Assembly: GCA_044450785.1 (NCBI GenBank)
Contig: JBIOJM010000008.1
Coordinates: 1 to 64,000 of the forward strand
Direction of reading: 5' to 3'
Origin: JBIOJM01 sp044450785
GTDB taxonomy: Bacteria; Planctomycetota; Planctomycetia; Isosphaerales; Isosphaeraceae
Length of the DNA: 64,000 nt
Both the position numbers and the translations under genes were made by a program. The notes under the pieces were generated by a model. It saw only the letters and a program-made list of their open reading frames with translations. It was not told where the DNA came from and did no database searches. The stretch's first letter is position 1; each line of letters starts with the position of its first letter. Positions 27,595 to 36,905 of this stretch are shown in pieces.

Positions 27595-29262
27595 ATGCCG
27601 AAGACCATCGATCGACTGGTCGTCCTGGGCCTCGATGGGGCGACCTGGAACGTGTTGGACCCGATGCGCCAGCGGGGGTTGATGCCCAACCTCGATGCGT
27701 TTCTCGCCCGCGCCGCGGCCGGAACGCTTCGTTCGATCATACCACCGGTCACCACGGCGGCGTGGACGACGATGATGACCGGGTGCGAGCCCGCGCGTCA
27801 CGGGGTCTTCGACCACCGCTACTACGATGCGGCCGAAGGGCGGATGAAGGTCAACCACTCCGGCCGGATCCGCGTCCCGACCATCTGGCACTTGCTCTCC
27901 GCGACCGGCCGGTCGGTCGTCTCCCTCAACCTGCCGGGCTTGTATCCCCCGCCGCAAGTGCGGGGAATCGTCGTTTCGGGCATGGATGCGCCCCATCTCG
28001 AAGCCGCCCTCTCGACAGCACCCGAGTTCGGTGCCCGGCTCAAGGCCGAGGCGCCCGGCTATGGCCTCGGCTATTACTGGAAACGTGCGCCGCAATCCCT
28101 CGACGAGCTGACCACCAATGCCCGCCTGACCGCCGAGAGTTTCCACGGCCGCGCCCAGGGGGGATGGCTCGCCGACCGCATCGTCCCCGACTGGTCGGTG
28201 CTGATGGTCCAGTTCCAGAACCTCGACCCGTTCCAGCACCGTGTCTGGCCCTATCTGAACGTCGATGAGACCGGAGTCGACCGTCCCGACTGGAACAACG
28301 CGGCGGCCCAGGTGATCCGCGGTCTGGATGAAGCGATCGGGCGGCTCTGCGAGCTGGCGGAGAAACGCAAGGCCGCGGTGATGTTGGTCAGCGACCACGG
28401 CTTCGGCCCTTGCCTCGGTCGCATCCACGTCAATCGGATCCTGGTCCAGGCCGGGGTCGCGCGGCTGCCGGGTTGGGCCGGCCTGATCGGACGCCGGACC
28501 CACCAGGCAAGCGACCACCTCCGCCTCTGGGGACAGAAACGCGACAACCCGGCCGCCCGCTCGGCCTCGTTCGACCAGTCGGTCACCGCCCAGTATCCAT
28601 TCGACTGGAAGCGGACGCTGGCCTTCGCGCCCCACCAGGACACCGCCGCGATGGTCTACGTCAACTGTGCCGCGCGGCACCGCGGAGTCAAAACCGCCGC
28701 ACCGCGGATGACGCCCCGGCAAATCGACGAGGCCCGATCCGCCGCCGCCCTCGCGCTGGCCGACGCCAAACACCCCGAAACCGGCTCCCTGCTCTTTCCC
28801 CAGATCATCGCAACCGCCGAAACCTATCGCATCGATCCCACGCGCGAGGGATATCCCGACCTGATCGCGCTGCCGGATGAGCCCTACTGGGTCCGCACGA
28901 AACTGAGCTCCGGCACCTCGTGGGTCGAGCCCGATGCCAACCTCCCCGGTACCCATCGGCCCGAGGGAATCGTCGCCCTGGCCGGCCTCGGTATGTCCAC
29001 CGGCCGCAACCTCAAGGCCCATCTGAGCGACGTCACACCCACGATCCTCGCCCTCCTGGGACTTCCCATCCCCGCCCATATCGAGGGCAAACCGATCGTC
29101 GGCTCGACGTCGCCCGCCGAGTCAACGCCTAACTTCACACCAGTTCGCCGAGACCCCGCGGAGGAGCTTCTCGAAGGACCTCACCACAAACCGTTCGAGT
29201 ATACTGCCCGCGAGCAACAGATCATCGAGCAGCGCCTTGCCGATCTGGGATACCTGGAGTGA
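27595..29262 (+). CDS. Alkaline-phosphatase-superfamily phosphodiesterase
   Basis: A 555-aa protein from the ATG at 27595 (AGGA 9 nt upstream). LVVLGLDGATWNVLDP provides the first metal-binding Asp, IPPVTTAAWTTMMTGCEP the nucleophile Thr region, and VMLVSDHGFGPCLGRIHVN the DH pair. The family covers nucleotide pyrophosphatases and phosphoglycerol or phosphonate hydrolases; substrate unclear. No signal peptide, so cytoplasmic. It converges with fur, leaving only 5 bp between stops. Confidence 0.85.
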   Translation: MPKTIDRLVVLGLDGATWNVLDPMRQRGLMPNLDAFLARAAAGTLRSIIPPVTTAAWTTMMTGCEPARHGVFDHRYYDAAEGRMKVNHSGRIRVPTIWHLLSATGRSVVSLNLPGLYPPPQVRGIVVSGMDAPHLEAALSTAPEFGARLKAEAPGYGLGYYWKRAPQSLDELTTNARLTAESFHGRAQGGWLADRIVPDWSVLMVQFQNLDPFQHRVWPYLNVDETGVDRPDWNNAAAQVIRGLDEAIGRLCELAEKRKAAVMLVSDHGFGPCLGRIHVNRILVQAGVARLPGWAGLIGRRTHQASDHLRLWGQKRDNPAARSASFDQSVTAQYPFDWKRTLAFAPHQDTAAMVYVNCAARHRGVKTAAPRMTPRQIDEARSAAALALADAKHPETGSLLFPQIIATAETYRIDPTREGYPDLIALPDEPYWVRTKLSSGTSWVEPDANLPGTHRPEGIVALAGLGMSTGRNLKAHLSDVTPTILALLGLPIPAHIEGKPIVGSTSPAESTPNFTPVRRDPAEELLEGPHHKPFEYTAREQQIIEQRLADLGYLE

Positions 29263-29267
29263 TCGAG

Positions 29268-29768
29268 TCAAATCAAATCCAATCGCCGCCGCGGTGTATG
29301 AGACCGGCTGCACGCCGAGCAAACGCCGGTGATCAAGAAACGGTGGCCGGTGGGACGGAACCCGTGCGCTAGGCTCACCGAGTCCCGCACCTTGAGGATC
29401 TCGTCGTTGCGGAACTCGACGATCCGGTTGCACGTTGAGCAGTGCAGGTGATCGTGGGCAGGGTAGCCGTAGTCGTGCTCGAACGCGCTTCGATTGGTCA
29501 GACGAAGCTCACGGAGCAGCCCGGAATCGACCAGCAGCCGCAACGTGCGATAAACGGTCGACCGGCTGACCTGATGACCCGCATCGTGCAGGTCGCGAAA
29601 CAACTCGTCGGCATCGAAGTGTTTGTGCGTATTGAAAATATGACGGACGAGCACCCGACGGGGCTGGGTCAGCTTCTCGCCGCGGATCTCCAGGTATTCT
29701 CGGAATTTCTCGACCGGCGACTCCGAAACCGCCACGGGAGTCAGTTGATCGCGCTGAGCTTCCACCAC
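29268..29768 (-). CDS. Fur-family metalloregulator
   Basis: A 166-aa protein from a GTG start with GAGG 9 nt upstream. N-terminal winged helix: RGEKLTQPRRVLVRHIFNTH and GHQVSRSTVYRTLRLLVDSG. Metal sites: HDHLHCSTCNRIVEF and the C-terminal VCSACSRSH (two CxxC, structural zinc). It could be Fur, Zur or PerR; the HDHLHC context is Fur-like. A Fur-box-like sequence lies ~65 bp upstream, suggesting autoregulation. Confidence 0.88.
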   Translation of the reverse strand: MVEAQRDQLTPVAVSESPVEKFREYLEIRGEKLTQPRRVLVRHIFNTHKHFDADELFRDLHDAGHQVSRSTVYRTLRLLVDSGLLRELRLTNRSAFEHDYGYPAHDHLHCSTCNRIVEFRNDEILKVRDSVSLAHGFRPTGHRFLITGVCSACSRSHTPRRRLDLI

Positions 29769-29831
29769 GTTTCCGATCCTCGGACCGGCTCACGGTCCCG
29801 CCGTAACGGCTCTCGACCCAAGTCACAAATC

Positions 29832-29850
29832 AATAATGATTCTTCATTGT
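29832..29850. promoter_or_regulatory. Fur-box-like site
   Basis: AATAATGATTCTTCATTGT in an AT-rich island upstream of the fur-family gene. AATGA and TCATT form an inverted repeat, and the first half matches eight of nine positions of the classical GATAATGAT half. The second half is shifted by one base, so the match is partial. Confidence 0.45.
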
Positions 29851-29892
29851 AGCCTCGGCGGGACCGGTCTTCCAGTCGGGCCAGGAACGGCC

Positions 29893-30765
29893 TCAGTGCG
29901 ACGAGTCGACGGGCGTCAGCGGGATGACCGGGCCTGCCGGGGCGGTGCCGCCCGCATTGACGGGCGGAGAGCCCAGCGGTGCGGGCGCAGTCGAAGTCCC
30001 CGCACCCGAGTTATTCATGGCCGGCCCGCGGCTGAGCTTCGCCTGAAGATTCTCCAGGACCGTGTGCAGGTGGCGGATCGCATGGTCACAACCTTGAGTA
30101 TTGCCGGAATACGAGAACGAGTGCGCCGACAGCCGGCCGAATCGGCGCTCATACACCACGATGTGCACATACTCGATGAAGTCGGTCGCGGGCGCCCCAC
30201 AATGGCCCCGGATCCGCAACAGATCACCCGATTGCACGGAATCCACGATCGGCTTGAGATCAGCAGGGCGAAGATGGTGTACTCCCTCGGAATCAATGAC
30301 GGTCCCGTCGGCAAAGACCTGCAGAAACATCCCGAACTGGCTGCCGTCGTTGGAGCGGCCCAGGGCAAGTCGCGTGACCAACGGATCGGCGGTCGTGACT
30401 GCGGGACTGACGCGGGGCTTGGGCGACAACCGCTGCCCCGGTAGAGCGGCAGCCGACGGCGGCGTGGTCACGGCGGTTTGAGGTAATCCGCCAGACGCCG
30501 GCAGCCCAGCGGGCGCCGGAGGAAACACGGGCGCTGGCTGGGCGGAATTCGCGGTCGAACCGGAATTACGGCCGTAGGAAAGGGGGGCGTCCTGGTTCGG
30601 CGGGGTCGAATTCGTGCTCGAGGCGGACGAACCGCCGCCGAGGCGGAAAAGGCGCCCCAAGAGCCCCGAATCATCCGCCCGGGCGGGCCCCATGCCCAGC
30701 GTCAGGAGCAGGGCACTCGGCGCAAACAGTGATTTCCTGAGAACTTGAGACAATCGCGGATGCAT
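29893..30765 (-). CDS. Secreted low-complexity protein
   Basis: A 290-aa protein; ATG 30765 has AAGGAGG 6 nt upstream. N-terminal signal peptide (LRKSLFAPSALLLTLGMGPA, cleavage near ARA-DD). Residues ~30-130 are Ser/Pro/Ala-rich linker. The folded part ~130-245 includes FGMFLQVFADGTVIDSEGVH, HCGAPATDFIEYVHIVVYER and SYSGNTQGCDHAIRHLHTVL. Pro/Ala-rich tail. Not recognised; expected in periplasm or outside. Confidence 0.65.
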   Translation of the reverse strand: MHPRLSQVLRKSLFAPSALLLTLGMGPARADDSGLLGRLFRLGGGSSASSTNSTPPNQDAPLSYGRNSGSTANSAQPAPVFPPAPAGLPASGGLPQTAVTTPPSAAALPGQRLSPKPRVSPAVTTADPLVTRLALGRSNDGSQFGMFLQVFADGTVIDSEGVHHLRPADLKPIVDSVQSGDLLRIRGHCGAPATDFIEYVHIVVYERRFGRLSAHSFSYSGNTQGCDHAIRHLHTVLENLQAKLSRGPAMNNSGAGTSTAPAPLGSPPVNAGGTAPAGPVIPLTPVDSSH

Positions 30766-30844
30766 CGCCGACCTCCTTGCCGGTTCGCATTCCCATTGGA
30801 TCCGACCCGTGCCGAGCACACCGCCGTGCCCGAGACGTCCTTCT

Positions 30845-32425
30845 TCAGAACGCGACGACGCGGTAAGCCTCCTCGACCGTCGTCGTGCCTTCCAAGACTT
30901 TATCGACCGCGCTGTGCTTCAAGGTTCGCATTCCCAGGTCGACAGCGACCCGGCGCAGGACGTCCCGCGGAATCTGCTGGAAGACCAGGTCACGCAGCTC
31001 TTCGCCGATGACCATGATCTCGAAGATCCCCGTCCGCCCCAGGTAACCGGTCTGGAAGCACGCCGGGCAGCCCAGCCCACGCTGAAGCCGCAGATCGTGG
31101 TGCAGGTCGAGATCTAGCTCCAGCGCCGTCAGCATCTTTTCGTCCGCCGTGTAGGTAACCCGGCAGTATGGGCAGATCTTGCGGATCAAGCGTTGCGAAA
31201 CGATGGCCAGCAAGCTGCTCGAAAGCTGATAGCCGGGGATCCCGAAGTTGTAGAGGTTGGTGATCGTGCCGGGTGCATCCGAACCGTGTAGAGTGCTGAA
31301 AACCAAGACGCCGCTCAACGCCGCGCGGATGCCGATCCGCGCGGTCTCATCGTCGCGGATCTCGCCGATCATGAGGACGTCGGGATCCTGGCGAAGCATC
31401 GCCCGTAACCCTTCGCTGAAGCTCATCTCGCTCTGACTACTGATCTGAGTTTGGTTGACGCCGGGGATGCGGTGCTCGACGGGGTCTTCAATCGTCATCA
31501 CGTTTTTCAGGGGCGAGTTGATCCGCTCCAGGCAGTTGTAGAGTGTCGAGGTCTTGCCGGCCCCGACTGGCCCGGCGACCAGGATGGACCCAAACGGCTG
31601 CGCGATCAACCGGTCGAGCGTCTCGGCCTGCTCGTTGGTCATGCCCAGATGGGAAAACCCGGCGATGTCGGTCAGCACCTCGTGGATCCGGATGACGATC
31701 TTTTCGCCGAAGATCGTGGGGAAGGTCGCCAGCCGCAGGTCGCGGGGCCGGTTGTGATGCTGGATGGTGATGCGGCCGTCCTGTGAGTGCCGGCGCTCGA
31801 CGATGTTCAGATTGGACACGACCTTGAGCCGGCTGATGACCGGCACGGCCATCGCCGGCTCGACGAACAGGATATCCTGGAGCTGGCCGTCGATGCGGTA
31901 CCGGACCCGCAAGCCGTTCTCCTGCGGATCGAAATGAATGTCAGTGGCTTCACAATCGCAGGCGCGTTCCAGGATCAGGTTGACCAGCTCCGACAAAGTG
32001 CCGGTCACCGCCTTTTCCTGGAGGTCTTTCCGCACATCGCGGTGATGCTGGGTGCGATTCGGCGATAGGAGTGTCGGGGAGAGCACCATGCCGCCTCCGG
32101 CTTCCGCCGCCTTCTGTCCTCCATTGTCCGAAGCCAGTTCACTGAGCCGCTCGAATGCCAGTTGGTTCAGCAACTCCGGCGAGATCAGATTGAGCTCCAG
32201 GATCGACTGGCGCAGGTCGCGGTTGCGCTCTTCGCTGTAGAGCTTCGCGTCCCGAACCTGCTCCTTGGTCAACAGGCCCCTCTTGAGAAAAACCGAGATC
32301 AAGGCGTTCTCGACCGGAGTGAGCCCGGGGAGCACGGTCTCACCGAGGGGAGATCCGCCAGCTCCTCGATCGACCGCGACTGTCCCTCCCGCGGGAGGAA
32401 TGGATGAGGGCTGCGAAGGATCCAC
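30845..32425 (-). CDS. Type II secretion / type IV pilus ATPase (GspE/PilB)
   Basis: A 526-aa protein from a GTG with AGGAGG 9 nt upstream. The N-terminal MshEN/GSPII_E domain has LISVFLKRGLLTKEQVRDAK. The ATPase core has SILVAGPVGAGKTSTLYNCL (Walker A, ~282) and LRQDPDVLMIGEIRDDETA (Walker B, ~348). Four zinc cysteines lie in KICPYCRV and LGCPACFQTGYLGRTGIFE. This hexameric cytoplasmic motor powers pseudopilus or pilus assembly. No other secretin or pilin gene is in the window. Confidence 0.9.
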   Translation of the reverse strand: MDPSQPSSIPPAGGTVAVDRGAGGSPLGETVLPGLTPVENALISVFLKRGLLTKEQVRDAKLYSEERNRDLRQSILELNLISPELLNQLAFERLSELASDNGGQKAAEAGGGMVLSPTLLSPNRTQHHRDVRKDLQEKAVTGTLSELVNLILERACDCEATDIHFDPQENGLRVRYRIDGQLQDILFVEPAMAVPVISRLKVVSNLNIVERRHSQDGRITIQHHNRPRDLRLATFPTIFGEKIVIRIHEVLTDIAGFSHLGMTNEQAETLDRLIAQPFGSILVAGPVGAGKTSTLYNCLERINSPLKNVMTIEDPVEHRIPGVNQTQISSQSEMSFSEGLRAMLRQDPDVLMIGEIRDDETARIGIRAALSGVLVFSTLHGSDAPGTITNLYNFGIPGYQLSSSLLAIVSQRLIRKICPYCRVTYTADEKMLTALELDLDLHHDLRLQRGLGCPACFQTGYLGRTGIFEIMVIGEELRDLVFQQIPRDVLRRVAVDLGMRTLKHSAVDKVLEGTTTVEEAYRVVAF

Positions 32426-32732
32426 GACGGAGACCTCCTCGGCGTGCGGTTCGTCGACTGGCTTCCCAAAAGGAAACCCGGTCCAAAGTCCCAGGTGCTA
32501 ACTTCAAGCGGCGTTTGTTACAAGACGGGCAGCACTCGATTGATGGAGTGCTTCGCGTATTGTTCCCCAAATCTCACCGCATTGCCAAGAAAATTCCGGC
32601 TCACCCAACTTTTTTCCCTTTTTCGCCCCCAAAAAGCCAAATGGCCGACGTCGGGTCTCCCAGGTTCGGGTGCCCCACGCCGGCCAGCTCTGTCTCAGCA
32701 CGATCGTCGATCAACTCCCAGTGAGCAACGAT
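32426..32732. other. 307-bp noncoding gap
   Basis: Between the GspE start and the FlgM-like stop. It holds a T/C-rich run (CTTTTTTCCCTTTTTCGCCC around 32609-32630 with small differences) and no frame with a recognisable product. It probably contains the promoter of the minus-strand gspE gene. Confidence 0.4.
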
Positions 32733-33017
32733 TTACCAGCCCAAGAGCTCCCCGAGCATTCGGTCAAACGCCAGCTCCAGCTTCTCCGATGTATCATACG
32801 TATCTGCGGCGATCTGCCGGCGAATCTCCTCGACTTTCTCGTGCCGAATCTCCGGCAACTGGCCGATCCCGTCGAGCATCTGACCCAGCGGTGAGATCTC
32901 GACATGGTCGCGCGGTGTACCGGCATGTACTGCTTGACCGCCATCCAGATTGAACGCGGCCAATCGCGGGTAAATGGGTTGAGGGCCTTGAGTTCCCCCA
33001 GCGCCGAAAATTTCCAT
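32733..33017 (-). CDS. FlgM-like anti-sigma factor
   Basis: A 94-aa protein from the ATG at 33017 (the frame opens at an upstream TTG). The C-terminal third, IRHEKVEEIRRQIAADTYDT followed by EKLELAFDRMLGELL, matches the FlgM anti-sigma-28 domain: R.dKV..IR..I..GtYd...kl..a...L. The N-terminal part is disordered and Gly/Pro-rich, as in FlgM. No flagellar gene accompanies it here. It would bind FliA. Confidence 0.7.
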   Translation of the reverse strand: MEIFGAGGTQGPQPIYPRLAAFNLDGGQAVHAGTPRDHVEISPLGQMLDGIGQLPEIRHEKVEEIRRQIAADTYDTSEKLELAFDRMLGELLGW

Positions 33018-33264
33018 TGCGCCCCCCAATCAGGTGCTTTGGCCGACGGCTCCACCATCGGCAGAACCAAGAGTTGTCAGACTCGATACCCACGGAGGCC
33101 ACGCGAAGAGGGAGCTAACTGATGTTCAGTCAGATCTCCTCGCTCCGGTCTCCGTCCACGTCATGACGCCCTGCTCGGGCATCTCCACCTAACATATCGA
33201 CCGGAAACTGGAGCGAGTTTAATCAAAGACCGGAACGTGAGGTTCCCCGGATTTCGACGATCCA

Positions 33265-34560
33265 TCACCGAGTCACTCGATCCCTGCCGTTGGTCGCCGG
33301 CCGCTTGAGCGCCTCAGCCAGCCGCGCTGAGGTCTCGTTCAGTTGGCCGGTCAACATCCGGGCGTTTTGCTGGAGCTGGAGGATTTCCGCCTGCTGCTCC
33401 GGCGTCGCGGGCCGCGCTGACAACGTTTCCAGAGTCTTGAGGGCATCATGCAACTCCTGGGCCCCCTTGGTGAAAACCAGGGCTGTGTCGAAAGCCACCT
33501 GGACTCGCAGGTCCTCGTGCGACGGCTTGTAGAAGGGACTCAAGACAAACGGATTCGTGAAAATCTTTTGCACGAGCTTGTTTCCCCAGTCCGTCGCGTC
33601 GCGGACATTCGTGACGGAACGCTCGATCTCAGCGCGGTTGCGTGCAATCATACTCGACAACTGGCCGGAAATCTGATCGGCCTGGTAGAGCACCCGGTCG
33701 GCGCGGGCTCGCGATCCCTCCAAGCCGTCAAGCATGTGTTCCAGCCGGGGAACATCCCTGGTCAGGATCGGGTTGATCGTCGAGGTGAAGTCGCGCACCG
33801 AGGCCGCCGTCTGCCGCACATTCTCCCGATTGTCAACCAGGTATCCCTCGAGCTCCCTGGTCACGCCTTCGGTCTGGACGATGATCTTCTCGAAGCGAGG
33901 CGAGTTCGTATTCAAACGCCGGGTCAGGTCCTCCACCTGGCCGAGCGTCGATTCGATCGTCGGTCGGATCGAGTCGCTCATGTCCTTCAGGTTGGTCGTG
34001 GTCTCCTGGAGCGAGCCGAGCATCTGCTGAAGCCGCGGCCCGATCGAATCCACCGTCTGGCGCACCTGGGCGATCGTATGGCTCAGGTGGTTTCGCTCGA
34101 CCGGGCCCAGGCCCACCTGCTCGATGATCGGGTCGAAAAAAGAAGTCTCCACCCCCTCGATCGCCGACTGCCCTTCCACCAGCGCCACGGTCGATTTCCC
34201 CGTCGAGAGGATGTTGACGTGGCTCATGCCGGTCAGCGCGGGTTGGATCGAAATCTTCACGTCCTGGCGCAGCTTCTTGACCAGATCGGCCGGGAGCGAC
34301 ACCCGCACCCGCGCGCGCAGCATCCCTTTGACTTCCACGAGATCCACATCGACCACGTTCCCGGTGTCCAGACCGGCAACCCGCACCGGGCTGCCGATGC
34401 GGATGCCCTGAGCGTCTCGGAACACCACGTCGACGGTCCGATGCGGCGCCAGGAAGCCGGGCCCATCGCTCGCCATGCTGACCAGACCGATCAGCCCGGC
34501 CAGGGCCACGATCACGATCAACCCGACCCAAACTTCGCGTGCTGAAGACCGAGTGCTCAT
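33265..34560 (-). CDS. MlaD/MCE-domain protein
   Basis: A 431-aa protein. N-terminal helix VWVGLIVIVALAGLIGLVSM anchors it to the inner membrane. The MCE domain (~40-130) contains VDVVFRDAQGIRIGSPVRVA, GLDTGNVVDVDLVEV and LPADLVKKLRQDVKISIQ. A long helical periplasmic region follows to the end. Substrate-binding part of an Mla-type lipid transporter. The permease gene lies 48 bp upstream on the same strand; no ATPase gene is adjacent. Confidence 0.87.
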   Translation of the reverse strand: MSTRSSAREVWVGLIVIVALAGLIGLVSMASDGPGFLAPHRTVDVVFRDAQGIRIGSPVRVAGLDTGNVVDVDLVEVKGMLRARVRVSLPADLVKKLRQDVKISIQPALTGMSHVNILSTGKSTVALVEGQSAIEGVETSFFDPIIEQVGLGPVERNHLSHTIAQVRQTVDSIGPRLQQMLGSLQETTTNLKDMSDSIRPTIESTLGQVEDLTRRLNTNSPRFEKIIVQTEGVTRELEGYLVDNRENVRQTAASVRDFTSTINPILTRDVPRLEHMLDGLEGSRARADRVLYQADQISGQLSSMIARNRAEIERSVTNVRDATDWGNKLVQKIFTNPFVLSPFYKPSHEDLRVQVAFDTALVFTKGAQELHDALKTLETLSARPATPEQQAEILQLQQNARMLTGQLNETSARLAEALKRPATNGRDRVTR

Positions 34561-34608
34561 CTTGGCTCCCTCCCCGGGACGGTCTCCTTCGAGGCCGTCG
34601 CCGTTTGC

Positions 34609-35601
34609 TCACGGGCCCGGCGGCGCCAGCAACGTCGGGCCATAAAAGGGGACCGCGTGGTACACCAGCATGAACCAGCTCGAATTCAGGATCAGAATCG
34701 CCACGCACGACAGACAGACCGCTCGGAAAACCGGCGTCGCCCACGGCGGCGCCAACCCGTGGGCCGGGTGCGAGGCACTGAAGCCGGCTCCGGCGGGCTC
34801 ATCCTCGAGGGCGCCCGGCCCCAGGCCCTCGTAGCAGCAAATCGCGGCCGGCAAGACACCGAACAAGAGCCCCTTGACGATCAAGCCCATGACGTCGCGA
34901 AACCACATCATCTTCGTCATCATCATGAAGAACATCTCGGTCGAGATACCCATCATCGTCTGCGACGCCTGCCAGCCGACCACCGTGCCGACCGCGATCC
35001 CCCATTGTGAGAGTAACAGGCAGGCGACCCCGGCGGCGGCGATCCGCGGGGCGGCCAATCGGGCCGGCGCGATCGCGATCGACGCGCCCCCCACCTCGCT
35101 GTGCGTCTCCACGGGGTGGTGTCGCGCGTTCGTGCTCGATCCGTCCGGCGGACGACCGCCGGCCGACAGCCGGCGCGCCAGGATGCGTAGCTCCGGAATC
35201 ATCCGCGCGGCCAGGATCCCCGCGAAGGTCATCCCCGTCATCAGCCCACCCAGGTTTCGCAGCAAACCCACGCCGACGACCGCGCCGGTGCCCTCGATGA
35301 ACGTGCTGCCGTAATAAGCCTGAAGGGACAGGAACGAGCCCATGGCGATGTGGACCAACCCCACCAGCGGAACACCCATGACGAGCATCCAGAAAAGCTG
35401 GTGCATCACTGTCTTCATGAAGCCGGGCGCGGCAGCCGCCTCTTCACGGCTCAGTCGCGGCCGGAGAACCGAGCCGGCCGCACCGAGCGCCAGGAGCGTC
35501 ACACCCCCAAAATAACCGAGGATCGCCAGCACGGACCGTCCAACCCAACCCACGGGCCCCAGTAGAGTCCGAGACGGTAAGCCGGTCGACGTCGAGTGCA
35601 T
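34609..35601 (-). CDS. MlaE-type ABC transporter permease
   Basis: A 330-aa membrane protein; ATG 35601 has GGAGGG about 10 nt upstream. Hydrophobic segments begin at ~15. FGGVTLLALGAAGSVL, LVGLVHIAMGSFLSLQAYYG and GGLMTGMTFAGILAARMIPE fit MlaE (the last is the conserved EQ-loop-like segment). An unusual ~40-residue insertion (Pro/Arg/Thr-rich, near 165-205) interrupts the core, making it longer than the usual ~260 aa. Pairs with the MlaD gene downstream. Confidence 0.82.
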   Translation of the reverse strand: MHSTSTGLPSRTLLGPVGWVGRSVLAILGYFGGVTLLALGAAGSVLRPRLSREEAAAAPGFMKTVMHQLFWMLVMGVPLVGLVHIAMGSFLSLQAYYGSTFIEGTGAVVGVGLLRNLGGLMTGMTFAGILAARMIPELRILARRLSAGGRPPDGSSTNARHHPVETHSEVGGASIAIAPARLAAPRIAAAGVACLLLSQWGIAVGTVVGWQASQTMMGISTEMFFMMMTKMMWFRDVMGLIVKGLLFGVLPAAICCYEGLGPGALEDEPAGAGFSASHPAHGLAPPWATPVFRAVCLSCVAILILNSSWFMLVYHAVPFYGPTLLAPPGP

Positions 35602-35728
35602 GACGGGCGTCCCTCCGCGTGGCGCGGGCATCCAGGACCGCGACGTATTCACCAAAAGCTGGAAACGGGGGCTCCGCAAATCACCAACAAAAACTGGTCG
35701 CGGGCCGATGCCCGTGCCTCACCGCTCG

Positions 35729-36175
35729 TCATGGATTCGGCGTCGGTTTGATGCCGGCCGGCAAGGTCTTCAAGGGCAAGTCGGCGGGCGTGTTCGACTG
35801 GCCCGTTGCGATCGCTAGGGCGCCGGCGGCGGCACTTCCCCTCCCCTGCCCCAGCCAGGCCCGCCACCGATCGATTGCCGCGGACCGTTCTTCAGAACTG
35901 GCCCAAGGCACATAGCCGAAGTCCTGACCGGTCCGCCGGCGCAGCTCCTCGTGGGCGGCCAGCCGGACGACCGGGTCGGCGTCACCCAGACGTCCGACCA
36001 AGGCCGGAACGACCAGTGAGTCCGGTTGACGGCGCCCCAGCCCGACCGCCCTGGCCCGCACCAACGGGGCCGGGTGCTCGATCTTGCCAAAGCGGCGCGG
36101 GCCGTGAGCGCACCCCCAAGATGGAGCCACCGCCGCCGCCAACGCCACCCTCCCGATCCATCGCCCGATCCGCAC
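35729..36175 (-). CDS. Putative HEAT-repeat lipoprotein
   Basis: A 148-aa protein from a GTG at 36175 (AGGGAAGG upstream); a longer form to 36397 lacks this sense. IGRWIGRVALAAAVAPSWGC looks like a lipoprotein signal with Cys as acylation site. HEAT-like VVPALVGRLGDADPVVRLAA and AHEELRRRTGQDFGYVPWAS, then AIDRWRAWL follow. The last motif is common in planctomycete HEAT proteins. Role unknown. Confidence 0.6.
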   Translation of the reverse strand: MRIGRWIGRVALAAAVAPSWGCAHGPRRFGKIEHPAPLVRARAVGLGRRQPDSLVVPALVGRLGDADPVVRLAAHEELRRRTGQDFGYVPWASSEERSAAIDRWRAWLGQGRGSAAAGALAIATGQSNTPADLPLKTLPAGIKPTPNP

Positions 36176-36659
36176 GACGCCCTTCCCTGGTTCGCCGGGT
36201 CGTTGAATTGACTCCCCGCGCGCGATCCGCGCGGACTCGTCTCGTCCCGAGTCGCGGCGAACTTTAGTCAAACTTGGCAAACCCGACAATCCCAGTCTGT
36301 AACCATCCAGTCCCCTAACGGCATCGATCGTGTCCTTGTTAAGCTGGCGAACAGAGGCCAACCAGTGGATACCCAGTTTCTCGTGAACCGCCGTCATCCG
36401 AATCGGCCGTTTGCCTACCCCGAGCCGATGTTGCTCGGCAACGCATTGAGTGAATTCCGCCCCGCGACGCGAGCGCGCGGCAGAGAAAATCGGAACCAGG
36501 TCTGACCGCCGAGGCCCGAGACGAGCCTGAGTTGAGTTCCTGATTGACCCTGATGCGAACCTTTGCTCTGATCAATGCATGGGGGACGATGACCTCATCT
36601 CCGCCCTGCGCTTCCAGGAGAAGGGCGGCAAGTCGCGGGAAATCCCGGTGCGGCTCGAA

Positions 36660-36905
36660 CACCGGTGGCTAGCGCCACTCCGCTCATTTTCCACGGTCCA
36701 TTCGGTCCTGGGACGCTCCTGTGAGCGGCACGGCGCTAGCCGCCGGTGAACCCGTCGATCGTCGATCGCCAAACACCGGTGGCTAGCGCCACTCCGCTCA
36801 TGTTTCACGGTCCATTCGGTCCTGGGACGCTCCTGTGAGCGGCACGGCGCTAGCCGCCGGTGAACCCGTCGATCGTCGATCGCCAAACACCGGTGGCTAG
36901 CGCCA
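36660..36905. repeat. 114-bp tandem repeat with internal palindromes
   Basis: CACCGGTGGCTAGCGCC starts at 36660, 36774 and 36888, giving two full units and a partial third. Within each full unit, GGCGCTAGCCGCCGGTG about 70 bp later is the inverted partner, so every unit can fold into a large hairpin. The two full units differ in only a few positions near TTTTCCAC/TGTTTCAC. The partial copy runs into the hsdS-like remnant. Confidence 0.8.

Noticed and set aside
27403..29079. A 558-codon minus-strand frame
   Set aside because: Antisense shadow of the methyltransferase end and the phosphodiesterase, whose motifs are clear on the plus strand.
32404..32724. Plus-strand frames in the gap before the GspE gene
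   Set aside because: No motif, low-complexity Ser/Pro/Arg composition, and the region most likely holds minus-strand promoters.
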